A stretch of 35,314 nucleotides of DNA from Patescibacteria group bacterium (GTDB lineage: Bacteria; Patescibacteriota; Patescibacteriia; UBA2591; JABMQE01): NCBI GenBank assembly GCA_018896645.1, contig JAHIMF010000079.1:1-35314 (forward strand), given 5' to 3'. Made by a program: the position numbers and the translations under genes. Within the stretch, counting starts at the first letter, position 1. Every line of letters begins with the position of its first letter. Of the stretch, positions 23,830 to 30,126 are shown in pieces. The notes under the pieces were generated by a model, which saw nothing but the letters and a program-made list of their open reading frames with translations, was not told where the DNA came from and did not search any database.

Positions 23830-23908
23830 AGATGTAGAAATTTTAAAGCTGGTTTTACTTTAGCAAAATATTGGTATAAATACAATGTTTTTTTTCTGGG
23901 AGTGATTA

Positions 23909-23917
23909 TGTTATAAT
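23909..23917 (+). promoter_or_regulatory. Extended -10 promoter of a leaderless gene
   Basis: TGTTATAAT (23909-23917) lies 6 bases before the ATG at 23924. The expected start of transcription is at or next to the start codon. Confidence 0.6.
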
Positions 23918-23923
23918 AAAGTC

Positions 23924-24313
23924 ATGTTAACCGCCTTGATTCCAATTTTTATTTTCACTCCCTTGGTGGAGTTAGCGCTTTTGATAGAAGTGGGCCAGAG
24001 GATTGGCACTTTGCCTGCGGTTTTGATTGTGGTAGCAACCGGCGCCTTGGGCGCGATTTTAGCCCAGTGGCAGGGCGCGCGAGTCTGGAAGAGTCTGCAA
24101 GAAGATTTGCAGGCATTAAAAATGCCGACTGATAAAATTATTGAAGGGGCGCTGGTGCTGGTTGGCGGCGTGCTTTTAATTACCCCGGGACTGCTTACTG
24201 ATGTGATTGGGTTTTTGCTGGTGATTCCCTGGAGCCGGACATTGGTACGGGAGCTGATTAAAAAGCGGTTTGAGCGCAAGATACAGCGGGCGAGGTTTAA
24301 GGTGATTGGATAA
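23924..24313 (+). CDS. fxsA: FxsA-family membrane protein
   Basis: 129-aa membrane protein. Segments: residues 5-22, 28-46 (VLIVVATGALGAILAQWQG) and 75-105 (ALVLVGGVLLITPGLLTDVIGFLLVIP), with the family signature LLITPGLLTDVIGFLL. FxsA was named for relieving phage T7 exclusion when overproduced; its normal role is not settled. The C-terminal tail is very basic and cytoplasmic. Transcription probably starts at the ATG (leaderless). It precedes the archease gene on the same strand. Confidence 0.85.
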   Translation: MLTALIPIFIFTPLVELALLIEVGQRIGTLPAVLIVVATGALGAILAQWQGARVWKSLQEDLQALKMPTDKIIEGALVLVGGVLLITPGLLTDVIGFLLVIPWSRTLVRELIKKRFERKIQRARFKVIG

Positions 24314-24402
24314 TAAGCTTGGCTCGCTGACGCTCGCCTTCGCGTAATACTGTAGTAACTCAATGGTAATACAATAGTAACTCATTGTAATTTATTGTTT
24401 CT
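24314..24402. repeat. Word-repeat leader upstream of archease
   Basis: Two copies of a TAGTAACTCA word (about 24351 and 24374) with GTAATAC words around them, ending in TTGTAATTTATTGTTTCT before the ATG. No ribosome-binding site. Confidence 0.6.
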
Positions 24403-24819
24403 ATGAATAATGATACTAAAAAATTTGAGGTTCTGGAGCATCCGGCGGATTTGAAAATAAGGGCTTGGGGCAAGGATTTAAAAGAAGTTTTTACTAACAT
24501 GGCCTTGGGAATGATGCAAAGTATTAAGTCTAATGCTCAAGGCGCGGCCAGAACAGAGCATGAAGTTAAAATTTCCTCAATTAACCGAGAAAGTTTGTTG
24601 ATTGATTTTTTAAGCGAGCTTTTATATTTGGTTGAGATCAACAGGGAGGTTTATTCTAAGATTGAAATTACTCAATTGAGTGAAAAATATTTACAAGCCA
24701 AACTTTATGGTGTAAAAGCGCGCGGTTTTGATTTGGAGATTAAGGCCGTGACTTATGGCGGGGAGGAGGTGAGGCGCGGAGGTGGCGGGTGGGAGGCGGT
24801 AGTTATCTTTGACATTTGA
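24403..24819 (+). CDS. Archease
   Basis: 138-aa chaperone-like partner of RNA ligase RtcB; it speeds guanylylation and turnover of RtcB in archaea and humans. The fold signature is visible: FEVLEHPADLKIRAWGKDLKEVF (8-30) and FLSELLYLVEINREVYSKIEI, then VKARGFDLEIKAVTY. The acidic metal-binding residues of the family are plausible at Asp16 and the C-terminal Asp. The rtcB gene is nearby, as expected, but separated by a toxin-antitoxin pair. The stop codon overlaps the -35 of that pair's promoter. Confidence 0.93.
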   Translation: MNNDTKKFEVLEHPADLKIRAWGKDLKEVFTNMALGMMQSIKSNAQGAARTEHEVKISSINRESLLIDFLSELLYLVEINREVYSKIEITQLSEKYLQAKLYGVKARGFDLEIKAVTYGGEEVRRGGGGWEAVVIFDI

Positions 24820-24869
24820 CACTAGATTAAAATTTTGTTAGACTTAAAGCAGCTTAAAGTTTAACTTTA
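24816..24869 (+). promoter_or_regulatory. Promoter and inverted-repeat operator of the toxin-antitoxin pair
   Basis: TTGACA (24816-24821), 17 bases, TAGACT (24839-24844). Just after the expected start, TAAAGTT (24855-24861) and AACTTTA (24863-24869) form a perfect inverted repeat around one base, a likely site for antitoxin autorepression. The promoter would also drive rtcB. Confidence 0.55.
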
Positions 24870-24874
24870 TTTTT

Positions 24875-25120
24875 ATGCCCGAGGCGCAAATTATCGGAGT
24901 AAAACAGCTTTATACCAACTTAAAAAAAATCTCCCAAAGAACAGCCAAAGGAGAAAGTTTTATTGTTGTTAGGCGCTCGCAACCACTTTTTAGGGTTATC
25001 CCTTACCAAAAGGAAGAGTCTAAAAAATACACCCTAAAAGATTTAGAGAAACTCCAGTTTAATAGTGGAGATAAAGATTTAAGTAAGAAAATTGACGAGG
25101 TAGTATATAAACATAAATAA
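24875..25120 (+). CDS. Phd/YefM-like antitoxin
   Basis: 81 aa. The first 45 residues (IIGVKQLYTNLKKISQRTAKGESFIVVRRSQPLFRVIPY) match the Phd/YefM DNA-binding fold: a short strand, a helix beginning at Gly-Val-Lys, and the strand pair around FIVVRRSQPLFRVI. The charged tail (46-81) would wrap the toxin. It precedes a PIN toxin by 14 bases, the usual antitoxin-first order. It probably represses its own promoter at the inverted repeat 24855-24869. No strong ribosome-binding site. Confidence 0.8.
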   Translation: MPEAQIIGVKQLYTNLKKISQRTAKGESFIVVRRSQPLFRVIPYQKEESKKYTLKDLEKLQFNSGDKDLSKKIDEVVYKHK

Positions 25121-25134
25121 AATTAGGTAAAAAT

Positions 25135-25515
25135 ATGATAATTCTAGATTCTAATATTTGGATAGCTCTTTTAAATATTGATGATTCGGATCACGCGCGG
25201 GCCCAAGAGTTAATGAAGGATTTAGAAGAGAATATTATCGTGACCGAACACGTACTTTTAGAAGTAGCAACTATAATTTCTCAAAAAGTTGACAAAGATA
25301 CAGCTGATAATTTCATCAAAAGAGTGATTAGTACCAAAGAAATTGAAATTTTTCCCTCTTCCGAGGAGTTTTTAGATAGGGTTATCAAGTTTTATTTGTC
25401 AAAATCTAATAGAAATTTATCTTTTGTTGATTATTCATTACTTCTGCTTTCCAAGAGAATAAAGGTTATTACTTTTGATAAAATACTTAAAAAAGAACTG
25501 GCAAAAGTTTTATGA
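25135..25515 (+). CDS. PIN-domain toxin (VapC-like)
   Basis: 126 aa, one PIN ribonuclease domain. The acidic metal-binding set is intact: Asp5 (LDSNIW), Glu43 (LLEVATI), Asp99 (LSFVDYSLL) and Asp115 (ITFDKIL). VapC toxins of this fold cut tRNA or rRNA at specific sites. AGGT lies 8-11 bases before the ATG. Its TGA stop overlaps the ATG of rtcB (ATGA, 25512-25515), so the toxin and the RNA ligase are translationally coupled. Target RNA unknown. Confidence 0.85.
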   Translation: MIILDSNIWIALLNIDDSDHARAQELMKDLEENIIVTEHVLLEVATIISQKVDKDTADNFIKRVISTKEIEIFPSSEEFLDRVIKFYLSKSNRNLSFVDYSLLLLSKRIKVITFDKILKKELAKVL

Positions 25516-27011
25516 TTAGCAAAAATGATTTAAAAAGAATAAGTGATTATCTCTGGGAAATACCCAGAGATTTTAAATCCGGCATGAAAGTGCCGGCGCG
25601 GTTTTATGCGAGCGAGAAAATGTTGGACCAGCTTTTTAAAGACCGGTCCTTGGAGCAACTAGTTAATGTCGCGACTTTACCGGGCGTAGAAAAATATGCA
25701 TTGGCAATGCCGGATATCCACGAAGGTTATGGTTTCCCGATTGGCGGGGTGGCTGGCATTGATGCGGAGACCGGTGTGATTTCACCTGGTGGCGTGGGTT
25801 ATGACATCAATTGCGGGGTCCGACTTTTGCGAAGTGAAAAAAGCTTTGATGAGATTAAGCATAAACTTGTTGACCTAGTTAATCAAATTCAGCGCGATGT
25901 GCCTTCTGGCGTGGGCCGAGGCGGTCGGATTAAGCTGGAAAAAGAATCAATGGATAAAATTTTGACTTTGGGAGCGAGGCGAGCAGTAGAGCTCGGCTAT
26001 GCCAAAGAAGAGGACTTAGAAAATTGCGAAGAAAGGGGCTCAATGCCTGGCGCTGATGCAAGCGCGGTGTCTGACCGAGCCAAGAGGCGAGGTTATGACC
26101 AGTGCGGCACTTTGGGCAGTGGTAATCATTTTTTAGAAATCCAAAGGGTAGAGCAGATATTTAATCAAGAAGCGGCCAAGGTTTTTGGATTATTCAAAGA
26201 CCAAGTTACAATTATGATTCACTCGGGTTCGCGCGGCCTTGGCCACCAAGTTTGTACTGATTATGTGCGGCTAATGCAAAGCGCAATGGCTAAGTATAAC
26301 ATCAGACTGCCTGATCAGGAGCTGGCTTGCGCACCTTTCAGCTCTCCAGAGGGTCAGCAATATTTTAAAGCCATGGCCGCTAGCGCTAATTTTGCTTGGG
26401 CTAATCGGTTGATGATGGCGTATTTAATTAGGCAGGCGTGGAAACAGGTTATTGGTCAAGGCGAACTTGAGAGTGTTTATGATGTGGCGCATAATATTGC
26501 TAAGATAGAGAGACATGATATGAATAGACGAATCAGCACGAATCTGTACACAAATCGCACGAATCACGAATCTGACGTGAATATAAAAGTTAAGGAATTG
26601 ATTGTTCATCGGAAGGGAGCGACTCGGGCGTTTGGGCCCGGTAGCAAAGAGGTGCCGGAAAAGTATCGGGAGGTGGGTCAGCCCGTGTTAATCCCGGGCT
26701 CCATGGGTACGGCTTCGTATGTTTTAGCGGGTAGCGGCAAAGCTATGCAGGAAACTTTTGGCAGTGTTTGCCATGGCGCGGGTCGGCGAATGTCCCGAGC
26801 CGCGGCTAAAAAACAGATTGATGCTGGTAAGTTAAAAAAGGATTTAGAAGCTAAAGGCATTATTATCCGTTGCGGTTCTGCTCGCGGCTTGGCTGAAGAA
26901 GCGCCTTTAGCGTATAAAGATATTGATAATGTGGTGCAGGTGGTAGCTGAAGCTGGTTTGGCCCAGAAAGTGGCGCGGTTGAAGCCGGTGGGGGTGGTGA
27001 AGGGCGGGTAG
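25512..27011 (+). CDS. rtcB: RNA-splicing/repair ligase RtcB
   Basis: Joins RNA 2',3'-cyclic-phosphate (or 3'-phosphate) and 5'-OH ends using GTP and Mn2+. 499 aa. The metal-binding motif GGVGYDINCGVRLL has Asp98 and Cys101; HSGSRGLGHQ and HRKGATRAFGPG (with the His that becomes guanylylated) are intact. Between VAHNIAKIE and KELIVHRKGA there is an extra segment of about 25 residues (roughly 338-361, rich in Asn, Arg, Thr and Ser). It is encoded by CACGAATC-type repeat words and is not seen in the usual family. The start overlaps the PIN toxin stop by 4 bases. A hairpin-containing direct repeat follows. Confidence 0.96.
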   Translation: MISKNDLKRISDYLWEIPRDFKSGMKVPARFYASEKMLDQLFKDRSLEQLVNVATLPGVEKYALAMPDIHEGYGFPIGGVAGIDAETGVISPGGVGYDINCGVRLLRSEKSFDEIKHKLVDLVNQIQRDVPSGVGRGGRIKLEKESMDKILTLGARRAVELGYAKEEDLENCEERGSMPGADASAVSDRAKRRGYDQCGTLGSGNHFLEIQRVEQIFNQEAAKVFGLFKDQVTIMIHSGSRGLGHQVCTDYVRLMQSAMAKYNIRLPDQELACAPFSSPEGQQYFKAMAASANFAWANRLMMAYLIRQAWKQVIGQGELESVYDVAHNIAKIERHDMNRRISTNLYTNRTNHESDVNIKVKELIVHRKGATRAFGPGSKEVPEKYREVGQPVLIPGSMGTASYVLAGSGKAMQETFGSVCHGAGRRMSRAAAKKQIDAGKLKKDLEAKGIIIRCGSARGLAEEAPLAYKDIDNVVQVVAEAGLAQKVARLKPVGVVKGG

Positions 27012-27036
27012 GGGAAATAAATTTTTAATTTTTACT

Positions 27037-27220
27037 TGACACCCCTCGTAACCCTCGGGGTGTCATTCCAGTTCCGGTTTTGATGGATTGACATCGCGAC
27101 CCTAAGGAGCGATGTTAAGTCAGTCCGGTTTTGGATTTGACATCGCGACCGCGAGGAGCGATGTTATCAGAGTCGTGTTACGTGTATCGTGTATCGCGCT
27201 CCCAAGTTATGCACAATTTT
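27037..27220 (+). repeat. Direct repeat A flanking the surface-protein cassette
   Basis: Starts with a 9-bp hairpin (TGACACCCC 27037-27045 with GGGGTGTCA 27057-27065), then two ACATCGC/GCGATGT hairpins (27091-27115 and 27140-27164). GTGTTACGTGTATCG words follow, ending in CCCAAGTTATGCACA. Repeat B at 32335-32473 is nearly the same with one hairpin missing. The first hairpin follows the rtcB stop and could act as its terminator, though no T-run follows. Confidence 0.85.
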
Positions 27221-27224
27221 ATTC

Positions 27225-27253
27225 TTGTCATTTCTTCAACAGTGCGGTATAAT
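27225..27253 (+). promoter_or_regulatory. Promoter downstream of repeat A
   Basis: TTGTCA (27225-27230), 17 bases, TATAAT (27248-27253). The start near 27260 leads into a terminator within about 65 nt. Confidence 0.65.
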
Positions 27254-27259
27254 AAGATA

Positions 27260-27327
27260 ATAGACATCAAAAACCAAATTAATTGATTTTAGGAGGAGCT
27301 TCCATAAGGAGCGTCTCCTTTTATTTT
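27260..27327 (+). ncRNA. Candidate short RNA or attenuator ahead of the TasA-like gene
   Basis: From the promoter at 27225-27253. A hairpin (AGGAG 27291-27295 with CTCCT 27315-27319, inner GCT-CC with GGAGC) followed by TTTTATTTT forms an intrinsic terminator about 60 nt after the start. No gene lies within it. Readthrough would reach the TasA-like gene 330 bases on. It may be a small RNA or a conditional terminator. Confidence 0.45.
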
Positions 27328-27456
27328 ATGAAAGGTGATTTGACCCATGTCCAGATTATTTTTTGGTTTTTCGAAAAAGATTTTTTGTATTACAAGAATC
27401 TTGGCCTTATTTATTAGGGCGAGGACTTTTTTTATAAATGCGAAATTATGCGAAAT

Positions 27457-27517
27457 ATGCGAAACTACGAAAATGCGAAAACGTGATAGAATTTTTCGCA
27501 TTTTCGTAGTTTCGCAT
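27457..27517. repeat. Perfect 25-bp inverted repeat of GCGAAA words
   Basis: 27457-27481 is the exact inverse of 27493-27517, separated by 11 bases; further ATGCGAAAT words precede it (27438-27456). It lies in the otherwise gene-free region 27328-27548 before the surface-protein cassette. It shows the same tandem-word style as other leaders. Confidence 0.85.
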
Positions 27518-27547
27518 CAATGAATACAACTAACTATTTAAATATTT

Positions 27548-27647
27548 ACCCTGTGCCTTGAAAAGGTATGGGGTTAATAAAGGTCGAATGTCCCGGTTTA
27601 CCGGGATGATTGAATAATTAAGTTAAACCTGCTTTTAAAAGCAGGTT
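27548..27647 (+). promoter_or_regulatory. Leader motif (hairpin, AAAGGTCGA, hairpin) before TasA-like gene 1
   Basis: Hairpin 1 at 27548-27574 (ACCC/GGGT outer and GCCTT/AAGGT inner stems), then AAAGGTCGA at 27579-27587, then TCCCGG/CCGGGA (27591-27606). A perfect 22-base palindrome at 27626-27647 follows, with no T-run. The gene's GGAG and ATG come straight after. The same order recurs at 33390 and 33534. Confidence 0.55.
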
Positions 27648-27660
27648 ATGGAGATAAATT

Positions 27661-28830
27661 ATGAAAAAAATTCTAATTAGTTTATCAATTATTGGAGCAG
27701 TTGCCGCTATTGTCATTGGCGCGACTACTGCTTTTTTCAGTGATATTGAGACAAGCAGCGGGAATACTTTTACTGCTGGCGTTGTTGACATTGTGGTTGA
27801 CGATCAGAATCCCTGGGATGAACATTCAGAACCATTTGTATTAGATGATATCAAGCCTTCTCAGACTAGATATATAGAGTTTACCATTAGAAATTTGGTA
27901 GAGAGCAATCCGGCTGATGTTTGGAAGCATATTAATGTTACCAGCCAGGTGGACGGAGTTATTACCGAGCCAGAATGTACTGAAGGTGGAGGAACTTGGA
28001 TTTGGGAGCCAGTAACTCAAACTGGGACATGTGAAGGTGATTACGAGGAAAGGAATAATTTGGCTGCTTATATTATCTATGATTTGTATGTGTGTGAGGA
28101 TCCTGCAACAGACAAATGTTTGACAGATGGAGATAGCAAACCTACTGATATCGGAGATTGGATACCAATTATTACAGAGGAGCAGTATGTGCGGCTTGAT
28201 AATGTTAGTAGCGCTTGGATTAAATTAGGCCAATTAAACTCAGCTAAAGAATTGAAAGTCGTGCAGAGTTATCATTTGCGGTCTTGGCCAGATGCCCCAG
28301 AAGAAGAAGTTGGCAACTGGGCCCAAGGGGATATCTTGACTTTTGATATTGAAATTTATGCTGAACAACTTGGCGGTTATGGTCCAAAAGGTGAGCAAGC
28401 AATGCTTACTTTAGATAATAAAGATGAAAATTGGGACCCAGTTAGTGACGATATCAGCGCTACTTTGACCTATAAAACTTCAGGCGAAGAGTTTGATTAC
28501 TCCTTAACTGGAACAGTACAGAATACAGACACTAACTATTGCTTGATTTATTATGCAGATCCATATCCAGGGAATGGGCCTGGAGGGACTGGCGGTGCTT
28601 TAATTGGCAGTGAACTATCTGATGGCGCTGGTAATATTACAATGTCAGGCACACCGGATCTTGGTATGGATCTCCCAAGTGCTGATGATGACAATTATCC
28701 AGCAGGAGCTAAGATTTGGTTAGTGCCTTGCGGCGAGTATGATCAAGCTGGGAATATGTTAACTGCTTGGAATCCAGCTGAATATCTATTTGAGATGCAA
28801 TTCATCACCTATGATGATACGGGTATCTAA
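27661..28830 (+). CDS. TasA/CalY-like (SipW-dependent) surface protein 1
   Basis: 389-aa exported protein. The N-terminus MKKILISLSIIGAVAAIVIG followed by ATTAFFSDIETSSGNTF is the SipW-type signal peptide of TasA/camelysin proteins. Cleavage would fall near Ala24, leaving the FFSDIET start. The first 250 residues of the mature protein are strand-rich, as in filament-forming TasA. The rest (about 255-389) looks like a second beta domain with Gly/Asp-rich turns. Several Cys are present. A SipW-like peptidase is two genes downstream. Probably forms or decorates surface fibres. GGAG precedes the ATG at a usable distance. Confidence 0.8.
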   Translation: MKKILISLSIIGAVAAIVIGATTAFFSDIETSSGNTFTAGVVDIVVDDQNPWDEHSEPFVLDDIKPSQTRYIEFTIRNLVESNPADVWKHINVTSQVDGVITEPECTEGGGTWIWEPVTQTGTCEGDYEERNNLAAYIIYDLYVCEDPATDKCLTDGDSKPTDIGDWIPIITEEQYVRLDNVSSAWIKLGQLNSAKELKVVQSYHLRSWPDAPEEEVGNWAQGDILTFDIEIYAEQLGGYGPKGEQAMLTLDNKDENWDPVSDDISATLTYKTSGEEFDYSLTGTVQNTDTNYCLIYYADPYPGNGPGGTGGALIGSELSDGAGNITMSGTPDLGMDLPSADDDNYPAGAKIWLVPCGEYDQAGNMLTAWNPAEYLFEMQFITYDDTGI

Positions 28831-28839
28831 GAAATAAAA

Positions 28840-28871
28840 GACACCAGGTGTCCAAGAGGATACCTGGTGTC
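28840..28871 (+). repeat. 10-bp inverted repeat between the two TasA-like genes
   Basis: GACACCAGGT (28840-28849) is the exact inverse of ACCTGGTGTC (28862-28871), with a 12-base loop. No T-run follows, and the next ATG is 14 bases on. It resembles the palindrome in front of TasA-like gene 1 in placement (then ATGGATATAA against ATGGAGATAA). It may protect or control segmental mRNA. Confidence 0.65.
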
Positions 28872-28885
28872 ATGGATATAATTAT

Positions 28886-29503
28886 ATGAAAAAGATACTC
28901 GTTAGTCTTGTAATTATTAGTATTATCTTGATGATTGTTGTTAGTGCGACAGTTGCTTATTTTTCTGATAGTGAAACCAACAGAGGCAACACCTTTGCCA
29001 ACGGTACTTTGGATTTACAAATAAGCGATCAGGATGACCCTTGGGGAGACGGAGTTACTGCTACTTGGGTAATGGACGATATGATACCCGGAGATATAAG
29101 CGCCAGGAATAGTGTTTATCTAAGAAATATTGGCAGTATTGAAGCCGATCATGTGGAGATAAGTGTTGAGAATATTACGACTGATCCCAATAATGAAGAA
29201 AGTGATATAGAGCATCCCACTATTGATAATTTGGATAAATGGATGGAGATTATAGAGATGTATTATAGCGGCAACAATGTCTTAATTGGTTTGAATGATA
29301 ATAATGCTAATGGCTGGAAAGATTTAGATGATCTGGAATCTCAAGGGCTAAATGATTTGACTCCGTCTCCGTCTGCCAATAGCGGCAATATGAAAACTTT
29401 TACGATGCAGCTCAAGTTTAGAGAAGATATTGGCAATGAATTTCAAGGCGATGTTTTAGAAAGCACATTTACTTTCAGGCTGAATCAAGATGCCAGTCAA
29501 TAA
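28886..29503 (+). CDS. TasA/CalY-like surface protein 2
   Basis: 205 aa with the same signal type: MKKILVSLVIISIILMIVVS then ATVAYFSDSETNRGNTFANG, followed by a single strand-rich domain (TLDLQISDQDDPW, SVYLRNIGSIEADHVEISVENI). It is shorter and closer to classic TasA/camelysin length than gene 1, so it may be the main filament subunit and gene 1 a larger partner; that is inference. It lies 55 bases after gene 1. A hairpin (CCTCC/GGAGG, 29521-29548) separates it from the signal peptidase gene. Confidence 0.8.
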   Translation: MKKILVSLVIISIILMIVVSATVAYFSDSETNRGNTFANGTLDLQISDQDDPWGDGVTATWVMDDMIPGDISARNSVYLRNIGSIEADHVEISVENITTDPNNEESDIEHPTIDNLDKWMEIIEMYYSGNNVLIGLNDNNANGWKDLDDLESQGLNDLTPSPSANSGNMKTFTMQLKFREDIGNEFQGDVLESTFTFRLNQDASQ

Positions 29504-29566
29504 GCTTAAGGTCTTTTTTTCCTCCTAACAAAATATGTTGGGGGGAGGATTAAGATTTTAAAAGAT

Positions 29567-30109
29567 ATGAGAATTTTCAAAATTATTTATTACATTTTTC
29601 TTTCTTGTTTAGCAATTATTGCTTTACTTTTGGTCTCTACCATTTTTCCCATCACCGGAAATTTTAAAGTTCTAGTGGTCCAGTCGGGTTCAATGGAGCC
29701 GGCGGTTAGGCAGGGAGGGATTGTGGTTATTAAGCCCGCGACTGAATATCACGTTGGTGATGTGATTACATTTGGCAAGGCAAGCAGAACCGAGGCGCCA
29801 ACCACCCATAGAATTTTTGATATCAAGGTTGAGCAAGGCAAAACAACTTACATTACAAAAGGTGATGCTAACAATGGTCCGGACAAAAGAGAAATTGCCT
29901 CAAGAGAAATTATTGGTAAGGTTTTATTTAATGTTCCTTATGTTGGTTATGCGATTGATACTGCCAAAAAACCCTGGGGTTTTATTTTGATAATTGTTAT
30001 CCCGGCGCTAATTATTATTTATGATGAGGGGGTAAAAATTTGGAAAGAGATAAAAAGAGTGAGGAATAAGAAAACAAGAAAAAGAAAAATCAAACATTTT
30101 AGCCTCTAG
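29567..30109 (+). CDS. sipW: Signal peptidase I, SipW (ER) type
   Basis: 180 aa. Membrane segment 8-30, then the catalytic Ser in VVQSGSMEPAV (about Ser42), HRI (about His82) in place of the usual catalytic Lys, TKGDANNGPD (box E), and a second membrane segment near the C-terminus (about 135-150) with a very basic tail. The Ser-His arrangement marks the ER/SipW class that processes TasA-type substrates. It sits between the TasA-like genes and the lamin-tail gene, whose N-termini all carry the matching signal. Confidence 0.9.
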   Translation: MRIFKIIYYIFLSCLAIIALLLVSTIFPITGNFKVLVVQSGSMEPAVRQGGIVVIKPATEYHVGDVITFGKASRTEAPTTHRIFDIKVEQGKTTYITKGDANNGPDKREIASREIIGKVLFNVPYVGYAIDTAKKPWGFILIIVIPALIIIYDEGVKIWKEIKRVRNKKTRKRKIKHFSL

Positions 30110-30126
30110 ACATTCTAACACAACTT

